64,000 nt of DNA from positions 24,980,831-25,044,830 of the forward strand of contig OZ029927.1 in the NCBI GenBank assembly GCA_964023275.1. Reading direction: 5' to 3'. Below are positions 12,628-24,241 of the stretch, one piece after another. The notes under the pieces are model-generated. The model saw nothing but the letters and a program-made list of their open reading frames with translations, did no database searches and was not told the origin of the DNA. This stretch comes from Norana najaformis (lineage: Eukaryota > Annelida > Clitellata > Crassiclitellata > Hormogastridae). Made by a program: the position numbers and the translations under genes. Every line of letters starts with the position of its first letter. Position 1 is the stretch's first letter.

Positions 12628-12668
<41 letters not shown>
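10560..12668 (+). mobile_element. Non-LTR retrotransposon (LINE), 5'-truncated, frameshifted
   Basis: Three consecutive frames make one decayed LINE protein. 10543-10823 holds the pre-RT stretch (YYWSPELRDLKKESIDAHN); after a frameshift 10922-12150 carries the reverse transcriptase domain: VFMASLDAKKAFDRV (motif A), SGIRQGGILSPVFF (motif B), CFTYADDIILL (catalytic YADD, motif C) and ELKYLGLYF (motif E). Around 12120-12160 the frame shifts again into the thumb/C-terminal region, open to 12537. No endonuclease domain is visible upstream, so the copy is 5'-truncated as well as broken. The 3' UTR ends at AATAAACG and a TA microsatellite (12631-12668). The RT is of the jockey-superfamily kind; the exact clade is unclear. 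It sits between the MFS gene and the orphan exon. Confidence 0.85.
12631..12668. repeat. (TA)n microsatellite
   Basis: About 19 uninterrupted TA dinucleotides directly after the LINE 3' UTR, likely its tail. Confidence 0.95.
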
Positions 12669-12669
<1 letters not shown>

Positions 12670-12752
12670 AAATGTAATCTAGGCCTATTTGTTATTTGTT
12701 ATTTGGCAAATGGATCTTGTTTTCACATGGTATCTTTGGACATTAAGACATC

Positions 12753-13005
12753 TAACTTGCCTAGTTAGCTACATCGGTAAATGCATACGCCAAGAAGCCT
12801 TTGTGCGTGAGGATCCCAGGTTCGCGTCCCGGTCGTGGCTTATTTCAGAGATTTAAATCTCGGGCTAGTACGGTCCGTGCACGGGGACCTTAAATGGCAT
12901 GGCGCCCATTCAAACGGGCGGCGGTGGTGAAGGATCTCACCCGATAAATTCATTGCAAAATGAGCAGGGTCGAGGCCTTACGGTCTCTATATAAACCTAT
13001 ACATT
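12753..13005 (+). repeat. tRNA-derived SINE, family B, near full length
   Basis: Best plus-strand copy. The head resembles a tRNA gene with an A box (TAGTTAGCTACATCGG) and a B box (CAGGTTCGCGTCCCGG). The body reads TTTAAATCTCGGGCTAGTAC through GGTGAAGGATCTCACCCGAT to AAAATGAGCAGGGTCGAGGC, ending in ATACATTTAT. Eight copies or fragments lie in the window. At its 3' end this copy abuts a family E LINE tail (13010). Confidence 0.8.
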
Positions 13006-13009
13006 TATC

Positions 13010-13175
13010 TCTTCCAGCTCGCTTACCCACCATAGCCTGGCTTCTCTGAATTATCAGAATTCAACCCGACTTTTTCAACAGTTCACGAGTTTAACTGATT
13101 TTCACTTGAAACGACCATCGACTGATGCCTTGGCCATTGTGATAACGGCGCTATAGAAGTCTTGATTAGATCAGA
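13010..13175 (+). repeat. Repeat family E copy (LINE 3' tail)
   Basis: Runs from CTTCCAGCTCGCTTACCCAC to GATAACGGCGCTATAGAAGT and ATTAGATC. It begins where the upstream SINE B ends. Confidence 0.75.
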
Positions 13176-13351
13176 TTTCGTCAAAACTTGATCGCTGCTG
13201 GCTGAATAGAAAGTCGGAGAAATTGACTAGTGGCTTCCTTAGTCTCTTTGTGTGTCTTATGTATGTGTCTGTCTTTAACTGCAATGTCTTCGCTTGATTG
13301 ATGAGGTGAATAATGGTCTCTGGCTGGCTGTGTCTATGTGATGTGTAAAAT

Positions 13352-13416
13352 ATACACGGTTTTCTATAGCGACCGTATAGCCTCGACCCGGCTCATTTTT
13401 CAATGAATATATCGGA
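13352..13416 (-). repeat. SINE family B 3' fragment
   Basis: Inverted 65-bp tail (TTTTCTATAGCGACCGTATA, CTCATTTTTCAATGAAT) of the SINE at 12753. Confidence 0.7.
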
Positions 13417-13549
13417 CCAGGAGGGATAATGCGAAGCAAGGACGTGGGCATCTAAATTTGCCTGTGCTTTAAACACCAAATTCTGGCAGACAGAATTTGG
13501 TCTGTACTGCGTTGGATCTAATTAGAATCCCTTTGCTGGATGCAGTGCT

Positions 13550-13687
13550 CAGCATTAAATTACTCCACTCCATAGCACGGTTAGCCCTGCAAGAGCAGCA
13601 TTAAATTACTCCACTCCATAGCACGGTTAGCCCTGCAAGAGCAGCATTAAATTACTCCACTCCATAGCACGGTTAGCCCTGCAAGAG
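13550..13687. repeat. 46-bp tandem repeat, three identical copies
   Basis: A 46-bp unit beginning CAGCATTAAATTACTCCACT and ending CCTGCAAGAG is present three times head to tail with no differences that I can see, followed by CAGCAGGG. Complete identity implies a recent duplication, or an assembly artefact. Confidence 0.9.
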
Positions 13688-13689
13688 CA

Positions 13690-15625
13690 GCAGGGTAGCC
13701 TAATGTAGGCCTTAGTTCTTCGTTGAAGTGCGGACTTTTGCAAAGGGGATGAGGGACGGTAAAGCCAAATGCGGACAAGGGGCGGGAGGGTTCCAAAGTA
13801 GGTTGGTTATTACGGATGTCCTGTCAGGACGACTCCTTACAACAACACAGTTATCATCGTAGAAAGTCTTAACACCTAAGCTTGTATTCAAGCCAAACAC
13901 TTCTCGAAAACAAGAGAGAACCAGAATCGCATCATCTACCGAAACACGAAATATTATTGACTTAAAAACAATTCCAGAAAGACAAACACAGGGTAATTGT
14001 AATGGAATTTCAAGAAACAGTCACAAAAACTCATCTTAATTCAAAACACAGCACAAAAACAACTGTGTCTGACAATTGTGTCAATCTAGACATTTACATA
14101 ACCATCTTTTAAAGCCCTCTCATCATCACAATTACAAATCCATCACAATTAACTGATGAACATGGAGCCGACTTTCCATTATGGTCCATCCAGTCAGCCA
14201 ATTCAAAAAGCAAGCAAGGTTTCGTTCAATGAGCAATTAGACGGCAAAGGAGTTTGTGCAGAAGAAAAACCTCAGCATTTATGCTCAGGGTCAAGGTCAT
14301 GTGGCCACTATAGAAAAACGTGTACATTTACAATGACAATTTAAAACAACACAGACTGATGCCACGTAAACTGCTCTTGTTACAGTTAGTTGTAGGAGAG
14401 AGTTGTGACACTACGTGACCAACCGACAGGGCCAAGAAAATGAAGTCACCTGAATTTAAAGACCATTCCAGGTGGGTAATAATATAGGACCCAAGCAACT
14501 GATTGGGTAGTTCTTTCCTAAGTATGGAACGATGTTCACAGATGTTCACTACTGCTGTAAATGCAGTCAATAAAATCTTTTTGAAACGTAGTTTAAAGTT
14601 CAGTTAAATAACATACACCAACATGCAATGGCAGCTGTGAACGCTAACTGACGTCTAGTGCATTATGAGTTATGACATCGGCGATATAAAAGTCCCCAAT
14701 ATTTCGATCAGACCCTCATTACAGGCAGCACTGCTCAGTGTTATGAACATCGAAAAACAAATACACCCAAGAATACATGAACATACAAATATTCTCACTT
14801 CTGCAAATGCATTTACAACAACACTTAGTAGCAGCAACAATCACTCAACATGGAAATTACATTTCACAACAAACCATTCAATACTCTAACAAGAAAACAG
14901 GATTACACAGTACACTTTACAGCATCTCTCTCTTGAACAGGAGCAACATAAATGAATTATCGACTTACATTACCAGTACTTCACACCTGAACAGGTTGGC
15001 AGCACAATGACCAACACAGTACAATAACAGAAAATGTGAATAACTCAGTCCTAAAACTTGTATCATAAACTGCTCATATAAGAACACCACTTGGGGCCCA
15101 TCCATATATTACGTACGCAAAAAAAATTACATTTATATACCCCTCCCCCCGTTGCACCTCATACACCTCATACATTTTGTAGACCCCTTCCCCATGCGTA
15201 CGTACAACCAAGCTTTTCTAACCCCCACTTTACAAAAGTTAATTAGCTAAAGCATCTATAAGACATTTATTTTACCGTAGCCTACATGTACTTAATTTTG
15301 ATCAATAAACCTTTGGGCTGAGATCTAATATGTTAATATTTTTTATACTGCTACTTTGTCAGTAGGTGGCGCTGTAGTGTTTGGTTCACAGCACAGAATA
15401 ACTGCACATGGCTTTTATAATAATGTAACAAATGCCACTGGATGACTTACTACAGGATAATACCGTGTTATAAATAGGTTAATGTGGACGTCAAAATTAG
15501 AATTTATTTTGCGTACGTAGACATTTTGTCGAGACTCATCCCCTCGCCATATGCACCCGTAAGCAAAATCGCCTAAATCCGATCACCTCCCTTCCCCCTC
15601 ATTGCGTACGTAATATATGGATGGG
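13690..15625. other. No gene seen; within or next to the MFS 3' intron
   Basis: AT-rich DNA without a convincing exon. If the orphan exon at 9712 belongs to the MFS gene, this is intron. The GCGTACGTAATATATGGATG-like stretches near 15105 and 15605 are inverted copies of each other bounding about 520 bp, and may be the ends of an unrecognised DNA transposon. Confidence 0.4.
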
Positions 15626-15628
15626 CTC

Positions 15629-15841
15629 TGGTGGGGCACAGTAGCTCACTGGATAGAACGCTTGGCTTGTAACGTGGAGAGTAAGGGTTTGAGTCTCCTC
15701 TCCTGAGATGGTTACTGTGTGTATAGACCTCGAGCAAGTCCTTTAATTCCCACTGCTCAGCACCATCGATAGATGCTTAGTCATTACATGATGGCACTTA
15801 ATAAATGCACAAATAATAGTAATAATAATAATAATAATAAT
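15629..15841 (+). repeat. tRNA-derived SINE, family A, near full length
   Basis: tRNA-like head with A box (GTAGCTCACTGGATAG) and B box (GGTTTGAGTCTCC), a body GGTTACTGTGTGTATAGACC, then TCATTACATGATGGCACTTA, ATAAATGC and an (AAT)n tail. Seven copies in the window, in both orientations. Confidence 0.8.
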
Positions 15842-16747
15842 TTCACTGGAAGCCCTAAGAAAACAGCAGCTGCAACCGTCATTCACCCAACAGAATTAAA
15901 AGCCTTGACTCTAGTTTCCAAGAGCAGAAATGACACTGATTCCAGAGCTTCTGTAAGATCACATCTCAATTTAATTCCAACTGGACATAGAGTAGCATTG
16001 GGTCCAGGATAGGAGTGGCAGTTTTTCGACTGATCTGGAGCTGCAGAGCAGCTTTCGTTTCAGTCGAGCTGATGGCCCATAGGTATGGTTTCAAATCTTG
16101 TCGTCTTAGTGAAGGAGTGGTTCTGTTTCTTCTGATTTGGTGTTAACCTCCATACGAACGGAATTCGTTTCCTTCAGACGACCAAAGGAAAACAGGAGCA
16201 AACACTAGAAAAAAGATGAAACATGATGACATTCACATAGCGCCTTTGGAGCTCCCTGAAAGGCGCTACATAAATGCCCAGATATATGGCACCAAAATAA
16301 TGACCTAGCCTATGATTATCCGCAGAATCTGGTTAAGCCTGTCTGAGCAGTTGTCGTCCTGTCTGAGCCTTTAACTGAAAGCAACAGACCTTTGACAGAG
16401 CAATATCCAAGAACAAACAACAACGTAACATAATGTAATTGCTTATTTATATGACACACAATCCCATCTTCATTTGTCCTCAGAGGCATTTGGTCCAGGG
16501 CTTGAAGGATCATTCAGCTGAAGTGCCAACACAACTACACTAATCTAACAAAACCAGACGTTACTTTACAGGTTAAAAAGCTCAACAATGAGTTGTCAAT
16601 TCCAATTAATTCACCAGGAATCGAACCCTAGACACAGAGACGAAAGATAAACGCATCTGAGATCAGCCACCAAACACTTGTATACACACACAGTGGAAGG
16701 GAACCTCAATTGCTAATCCCAAAGCAACTGGTTTAGATTTCACTTAC

Positions 16748-19700
16748 AGTCGAGAACAGATTGACGCCGAGCATGACGCCAAACATCCAGTACGGTAGGT
16801 CAAGCATTGACCCAGCCCACAACGGACCAAGGATCATCCCAAACTGAGCAAAGACACGACGAATGCCCTGCGCAAACCCTAAACAACAACCACAATCAAC
16901 AACAATCAATCCACAATCAACAACAATCAATCCAGTTTCCAGATTAGAGTCAATTTTATTCGAGGTGATGCATTAATAATAATTAATAACTTCTAATTCG
17001 CCAGTGTCTGATGCACAAGGCGTCAACCGATTGTGCAACAAAGCCAAACCACAATCTGGTCAATATCCAGAAGACAAGACAGAGGCAGCTTATGGTGAAT
17101 AAGGAATTTGAAAAGAGTAAGCTTTAAGTTGAAAACAAAATGACATAAGTGACTGAGCAAAATGAACAGACACACAGAGGGAGTTCCAAAATTTAGAAGC
17201 CAGAAATCCATGACGACTATACCTTGAGTTTCTTCTCTCGTGATCTTTGAATATAACGAAGCACTCGTAACGACCAACATTGGCAGACCAATCAGATCAA
17301 TGAAGATCCCAACCAACATCACCGGCAAATTACGTTGAATGTCCTCTGACAGAAACCAAATCATGTACCTCAATAATCATATTGTACCTCGATTTTAAAC
17401 GTGTTTCTATTCATGTGTTTCTAGATATCCAACACTGCCTGCTTGACTCTTGGATCTTGACCTGGAACCAAACCCTTTTTGTCTATCGATTTTGTTTTGA
17501 CAGAGCCCTTGTGAATGAGCTGGTTCCTTCGACTTAGCTTCTTAGAAATCTTGAGATTATGATTATGATTACACATCTGGATATATATTATATACAGTGC
17601 AACTGTCAAACCCCTCAAATGTGCTGTAACAAAGTTGTCTGACAGACCTAAATAAGTGACTTAGGTGGGATGATTCAGCAAAATAGCCAACTTAAGTGAT
17701 AACTCATGGAAACTATTCAGTTGGATAGAGCACTCGGCTTGTAACGTGGAGAGTACGGGTTTAAGCCTCCTCCCCTTCGATGGTTACTGTGTAGGGATCT
17801 TGAGCAAGTCCTTCACTCACAACTGCTTCACGCCTCATTTCAGATTTACTGACCTTGTGCATGTAACAAATATAAAATAATAATAATAATAACAATAATA
17901 ATAATTTGCAATTATCATTATATAGTAATCACCCGATCACCTCCCTTGACCCTCCAGACTAAATGCCATCATTACAATCTCTTTGTTCTTAGACCAGAAA
18001 ATGTTGGTTCATATCATCTAAAACCGACCTGGAAAATCCCAGCTACACATCACGTAAAACATTCGGATAAAAACGAGGCAATCACAGACATAAAAAAAGC
18101 CACGCTGAGACAAAATTCTACAAACTCTTCAACTGTGCTTAACTTGAAATAAAAACATTCAATTAAAAACGACTATAGTTAGCCAGTAAACAAACGCAAA
18201 TCATAAGATCGGTCTGGATGAAACGCTTTGCTTACTTTCTTTTGCTTGTGGCAGAAACCAGAGAAAAAGCACGATTGTCAACGTCTCCATGATGAAACCA
18301 AACAGCAACATTGTCCGATCTTGCAGGTGACGACTCAGACGCATGACCACCAAAAACACTAGAATTATCTTCAACACAAGAAACCAACAGAAGGCGTTTG
18401 TACTGCAGGAAGTACTCATCGTAATGTTACAGCAATCAGCAAAAACTAAAATCTAAGCAGCAATCAAAACTACAATCAAAACTTCAATAAAAACAAGCAC
18501 TAATCAAAACATTCAGGAATGAAATAATCAAAAACTAATATCAAAACTACAGTCAAATAATCAAAATAATCAAAACTAATATAAAAAACTAGTCAAATAA
18601 ACAAAACTGATATAAAAAAATAGTCAGATATTCAAAATAATTGATATCAAACTAATATCACAACTACTGTTAAATAATCAAAACTAATATCAAAGCTAGT
18701 CAAATAATCAAAATAACTGAAACTGATATCAAAACTAGTCGAATCCACGCTAAGTCAAACATGACATTAAAGTCAAACAGACTTTTACCTCAATTCCGGC
18801 TCCAAAGTAAAGAAGACTGTTTTCCATTTCTGCCCAATCAAGGAAACGGTACGTCAATGGGGTAACCATTGCCTAAAGCATTAAAAGACATCTGCTTATC
18901 TTGACCTGCAAATGAGAAGAGAAATCATATTTCACCAACACTTTTTTATGTCAAGTGGTTTTATTTTTTGGTTATTTTCACATCTCAAAACCATTTAATT
19001 CCCCATCTTGTTATTTCTATATGTATTAAGTGCCACTATCTGATGACTAAGCATCAATCGATGGCATTGAGCAACTGAGCAAAGAACTTGCTCAAGGTCC
19101 CAACACCGAAACCATCTCAGAGTAGGTTCGAACCCATACTCTCCACACTGCAAGCAGAGTGCTCTTACCAATCGGCTACTGTACCCCACACGGAATGATG
19201 ATTTTTTGCATTTACTTCCATGATTAAAACATAAATTGACCCATCTTTTAAACTCGGGCATCTACAACATACTCAGTGGAAGTTTTAGCCAAATGAGAAG
19301 GGAAATCATATTTTCACTGACACTTTGTTGTCAAATGGTTTTATCTTTTGGTTATTTTCACGACTCAAAACCAAATCACAACCAGCATGAGACCAAACTT
19401 GCCTCAAATGAAACCTGGTTGAAGAAGGCGACAAAGACCGTTGCCAAAATGGCAATCACTTCATCTCGGAAAAACTCTAAAATGCAAAAAACACAACAAA
19501 AACAGAAATTTTTTTATCAGCCGCATCCAACGTCAAACCATTTGACCAGTTATGTTCTGCTGCTCTGAAACTCAAGTCACAAAACAGTACAGAAAACAAG
19601 CATCTCATAAAACCGAAAACACTATAAGCAATTCCTTTAAGCGGCTTCATACAAGTGCTAGAGAAATGCTTTCCACGCTACATTACCACCACATAAAAAG

Positions 19701-22700
19701 CAGAGACCATAATGTAGAATGGTTTCTGTTGTTTACAGCTTTATTATATTTAATTTATTACCCATAAAAGAATTTCTAATCGCAAAACTTCTTCAAAGCA
19801 GTGGTTATAAAGCAGGAGGCATCATTAAAAACTACCTATAAATTTTGTTTTGACTAGAGCCTGTGAATTAGCTGGTTCTCGCAACTTAACTTTCATTCAG
19901 CGCTGTAGAAATCTCGGGTTTACGATTATGATTACCTGACAGACTAAACCGTGTGTGTAAAAAAGTCTGAACTACTGACCTTGAGCATAGTAACTCAGAG
20001 AATATCCAGCGGTGACTGGTCGTCCTCCCTCGGACGTCGCAGGGCGCAAAGTTCCACCCAAAGGATCACCACTGATAGTCAGCCGCTCAGTTGAGACTTG
20101 TTCTTGGCTTGAAATTGAGAGCGAATTGTGATCCCGCAAAGTCGTTCCGTAGCCCTGAGTGCTCAAAGCCGTGCCTTCAGCTCCACTATAAGGCTCGGCC
20201 GAAAAAGGTCTCGTAGGCGTGTGGGAAATTAGCGGAGAAGAAGGTTTCAAGACGGGCATGCTCTGCTGACGATGAGGTCGCGCTCCGCCACCCATGCACT
20301 GTTCTGCGACCTCCATGTACTCATTCGATGAAGTCAGAACTGACGAAATGTCGCTGTCCAGCAGAGGGGGTGATCGCAACAGCCGGTGAGAGGGCAGTGG
20401 CGGATGTTCCGCATTTGAAGGCTGTCCAAACGACAGATCAAAGTCAGCTGGACCTGAGTTGGCGACAGGGTCGTCCGCAGACGGAGTGGGGACATTCTCC
20501 GAGCGGAAGGTCTCTGTGGTTACGACATGGTATTCGGAAAAGCTGCTGCGGAGGGTCGTCGACTGTTCGATGCATTCCTGAAACCGAAGAGACGTCAGGT
20601 TCCAGAAGAGGAACAGCGTGAGAAGCTCATGAAAGACCCAGAGAACGGCCATAAACAACTGAAAAGAATCGAAACAAGACAGCACTCAGACAATTGCTTC
20701 ATCAGTTAAACTAACAAATGCTGGAATCCAGATCCACTACAAATGTTCGTAAACGCAATGAACTAATCATCACAAAAGAACACATACATACAACGATGCA
20801 TTTCTATCGTTTCATTTACACCTTACACTTCTAGCTGACTGGCCTCTGGTTCCTGATTTATTGGAATTCGACCTGGCTTCTCCAACCGATCTTGATTTTG
20901 ACTTGAAGCAACCATTGACCGGTGGCTTGGGCCACCGGTCAATAAACATAACGGCGCTATAGAAGTCTTTAGATGAGATTAGCTCTAGTGACCAACAGTG
21001 CACTGCACATGTGCTGAAAAGCGTCAAAGATGAGCAAAAGTTACCAGAAGTTAAATGCAACTTATATCGGTAATATTTCTAGTTATCTCAGCATTGTCTG
21101 CTCACTGATGACGTCTTTGCTGTCAGAGAACTCAACATATTTTAGTCTAGAGTAGAGATCACCTCTGATCCGCCGTTGTCTTAGAATTACAGCACTGCTC
21201 ACGAGAAAACTAATCAGAGGCAGCCACAATAAGACGAAGCAGAAATGAAATTTCTTAATACAGTTGCAGGCAAATAGACGGTAATTAGACGACAGAAATC
21301 CAGTTTCTTATAACAACCGAAGGTAAGTAGAAGGTGAGCTCAGATGAACTTTTACGGCACTGACCCCTGGAACGGAGTAAGAGTCGATCTTGAAGGGACC
21401 GATGCTGAAGTTGATGTGCATTAGGAACAGATTGCATCCTGGTCCTTACATTTAACAAAGAAATAACAATTCAGACATGAATAAACCCGACATGGAAAGG
21501 CGAACCCACGTAAAGTAATCAAATCACAAGTACATTACACTGAAAAAAATCCATCTTATCTCCTACTCCAATATGCCATTTTAATGAGATCACGTTCAAA
21601 GGCAGTTATTAAATCTGGGTTTATTGTAATTGCAATCACAGATTTATAAGGCACCTTGATAAGAAAGCCTCACTGGACGGCATTCGTAACTGTAAGTGCA
21701 CATTTCTACAGCACCTCACAGAGAAAATCCAAGTCAGAGGTAGAATAAATGATCTTTAACTACTGGTGGCTCTATCAGAAAGTCATGTTATTATAAAATT
21801 AATGTCATTAGGAAGGTCTCACGTACACAGTAAGTTGCAGGCAACAGGCAGACAGTGAGAACGAAGGACAGAGAGAACAAAAGAACAGAGAGAACAAAAC
21901 AAGGCATGAATACAAACCAACGAGAAGACCAAGCTGTCGACAGGACATCAGAACAGAAAAAGCTGAAGTTCTTTGTTCTTTTGTTGTCACCCGAGCGATA
22001 TCGGCCAACAGCGCCGCGCTGGCTCCAGATCCAAGTCCTAAAACAGAGCACCAGTCTCTTCATACCTCTCGCACTGCCACAGGATCTCTCTAACAGGTCC
22101 ACCTGTGAGATTTTCTTAACTGTTCACATTCTAGATTACTCTTTTTACCAATAATAGAACACATTTTATGCACTGATTGTCATTTCACATGGGAGTAACA
22201 ATCGATCAATGCAATCAATCTAATCTAATCTAAAGACTTCTAAAGTGCCGTTACTATAATCCCAAGGCACCAGTCGACAGTCGCTTCAAGTCAAAATTAC
22301 AATCCAAAATCAAAATTCATTGGAGAAGACAGGTCGAATTCTGATCAACCTAATTTCATAGCCAAGCAATTTTCTTTGTGTCTCAAGCAAACTCAACTTT
22401 AAATTTTTAACATTTTTAAATTATCCAAAATAGAAATGATATTCAGGATTTAAAAAAAATCTAAAGAAACTGAAAAAATCCACATCAAATGGCTACATGT
22501 CATCAATTTCTCACAGAGCATAAGTTCCATGGAATGCAAACTTTATAATTAACCTAATTTAAAATGAGGAGGGTGTTTGGGAACTGTCAACGTGAGGATC
22601 TGACGTAGAGGGAGAGGACTGGTCACCTGTCCTCATATGCCAAGGCCAAGAAAATGAAAGTCACTTTATACCATGGTAGCCCTTAGACACCGTCTCAAAG

Positions 22701-24241
22701 GCTTAATCTATGTGCAGTGCTGTACCTTTAAAGGAAATACACAATAAAATGCCTTTAAATCTTTAAAGAAACCTGCAAACCATCACCTACCCACGACAAA
22801 CCGACTTGCAACAAGAAACCAAGGACTGAATCCAAAGCAATACATGACGCTTCCGATGAACTGCGGGATGTTTGCTACGAGAACAATCACTCGAGAATTC
22901 CTGGTTTTATCTGACCATCTAGAACAAAAACCACAACCAATCACAAAATTAAGCAACGGTTTATTCCGGTGTGCAAGATAGTCCTGTAGTTGGCACGCTG
23001 ACCTACAGACTGAGAGGTCAGGTGTTGAAATCCCTGCTAGGACAGAAATCTGAGATTTTGGCTCCACTTGTGCCCTCTAGCCAACTCAGTTATGAGTACA
23101 GCGACATTACACTGTCAGTGGGTAGACTAGGCAGTGAGGAGACGGCAGGCCATCCACCCTCATATGCCGTGGCTAAAACAGTGAGGTCACTAGCACTTCC
23201 TACCCCTCACGGGAGTGCTCTCCTTCTTCTTCCTAGTCTTGCTTAAACACTTTAAACCCACTGAGGGGTTTTCTTGAAATGGAAGGGGTGAGTAAAAAAA
23301 AGCAAATGTTAAGGTAATGCATTTCTTACGAAACCTCTAAGAAACTCTTTAGATGTCTGGACCCAAAGTTAAAGGATCATTTGATCAAGAAGCAAAAGTG
23401 ACCGTAAAAAGCTGCTGACAAGACATCTCTTCTTAACATCCAAACAAACCAACTTACATTACAAAATAAATTACCAAACCCAGTTTCTACTGCGACATGG
23501 AGGTCTAACAGTAACACGTTTGGTCAACGATCATGAGGTTGCGGGTTCAATTCCATGTAACGACCCTGGGCAAGTGTTTGCACTCACAGTGCCTCCGTCA
23601 CCAAGCAGTAGAATTTGGTACCGGCATAAGCCAAGAAGTAAACGGCAAGTCCTGCAATGAAATGGTCCCTCCTGGACCTAGGGATTCGTCCACTGCCAGC
23701 TCAAGGGCCTAAAGAAAAGGAATGAGCTATGTTTCTCATGGGACATGACAGCTTTACATTTTCTGTGGTCACAGACAAGTCTGATTCGAGCTACATTCCA
23801 ACGCAAATGACACACATAACAAGTGCTTGTACCAACAGACCAACCTGCCAATCAGCGGGCTGGCAATCATATCAGCCACCGAGAAAGCCGACAGAACCAA
23901 GCCGAGGAAGTTGGATGAAGCGTTGAATCTCTTCGACAAATATAACCAGACTGTCGGCAGAATGACCGCTGGACAGAACACAAGAGCAACGTCAACTTAG
24001 TAACAACAAAAAGGAGAAGAGACTCATTCTATTAATCGCCCTCTTCCTCATTCTCACCATAGCAACTGTCTTCCTCAAGATTTGATGAACACCCATAAAC
24101 CATATTTGATTCCCCATTAAAGAAGACTAGGTCAGGTTAGGTTAGGTTAGATAGCTGTGTACCATATTCGATTCCTCCGAAAAGGAAGAAGATTCCAATT
24201 GTGACGTAGGTGAAGCGTCTCTTCTGCTGAATGGTCAGCAT
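16748..24241 (-). CDS. MFS transporter, CLN7/MFSD8-like, 11 exons
   Basis: Exons, 5' to 3': 24241-24163 (ATG at 24241; exon may start at 24264), 23968-23845, 22918-22791, 22037-21918, 21444-21365, 20658-19980, 19476-19403, 18872-18789, 18368-18236, 17345-17223, 16878-16748. All junctions agree in phase and give 585 codons; the end of helix 12 and the stop are not found. Helices 1-6 run from TYVTIGIFFLFGGIEY to LFMAVLWVFHELLTLFLF; the loop-2/3 MFS signature is GRWSDKTRNSR; helix 4 is FLVASRFVVGLGSGASAALL; helices 7-12 run from VIAILATVFVAFFNQ to YWMFGVMLGVNLF. A serine/proline-rich loop of about 190 residues between helices 6 and 7 is encoded in one exon. The SLYSKITREETQG and GPLWAG stretches fit the MFSD8 (lysosomal) / SPX-MFS (vacuolar phosphate) branch. 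Substrate and organelle are inferred. The intron after 19403 starts with GC. Confidence 0.88.
17424..17580 (+). repeat. Repeat family D copy
   Basis: Sense copy (CTTGGATCTTGACCTGGAAC to ATTATGATTATGATTAC) inside an MFS intron. Confidence 0.75.
17700..17905 (+). repeat. SINE family A copy
   Basis: Contains GTTGGATAGAGCACTCGGCT and the GATGGTTACTGTGTAGGGAT body; the 3' half is diverged and ends in AAT repeats (17876-17905). Intronic in the MFS gene. Confidence 0.7.
18430..18745. repeat. Degenerate A-rich tandem repeat
   Basis: Variable units around AATCAAAACTAATATCAAAA and CTAGTCAAATAATCAAAA repeat irregularly over 300 bp in the MFS intron between exons 8 and 9. Confidence 0.7.
19005..19192 (-). 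repeat. SINE family A copy
   Basis: Inverted copy; B box GGTTCGAACCC (reverse at about 19120-19130) and A box region CCAATCGGCTACTGTACCCC. MFS intron. Confidence 0.75.
19842..19936 (+). repeat. Repeat family D copy
   Basis: ATTTTGTTTTGACTAGAGCC to TTTACGATTATGATTAC, 40 bp from MFS exon 6. Confidence 0.75.
20826..20985 (+). repeat. Repeat family E copy with internal hairpin
   Basis: Sense LINE tail from CTTCTAGCTGACTGGCCTC to GGCGCTATAGAAGTCTTTAG. Its middle was replaced by a perfect 13-bp inverted repeat with a 4-base loop (20914-20926 and 20931-20943), absent from other copies. Confidence 0.8.
22205..22340 (-). repeat. Repeat family E copy
   Basis: Inverted tail starting TCTAATCTAATCTAAAGAC; MFS intron. 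Confidence 0.75.
22955..23250 (+). repeat. Possible third tRNA-derived SINE
   Basis: AGATAGTCCTGTAGTTGGCA resembles an A box and GTCAGGTGTTGAAATCCC a B box about 50 bp later; the body runs to TGGCTAAAACAGTGAGGTCA. A similar body piece near 22590-22680 (CTCATATGCCAAGGCCAAG, then AAGTCACTTTATACC) supports a repeat. Confidence 0.45.
23497..23620 (+). repeat. tRNA-like SINE head
   Basis: Contains GGTTGCGGGTTCAATTCC (B box) 60 bp after ACATGGAGGTCTAACAG, followed by CCCTGGGCAAGTGTTTGCAC as in family A bodies. Probably another SINE subfamily. Confidence 0.4.

Noticed and set aside
15629..15720. tRNA-like sequences with A and B boxes
   Set aside because: They recur with a common body and AAT tail, so they are SINE heads rather than functional tRNA genes; no clean cloverleaf seen.
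20328..20621. Plus-strand ORF of 97 codons
   Set aside because: Antisense shadow of the large MFS exon 6.
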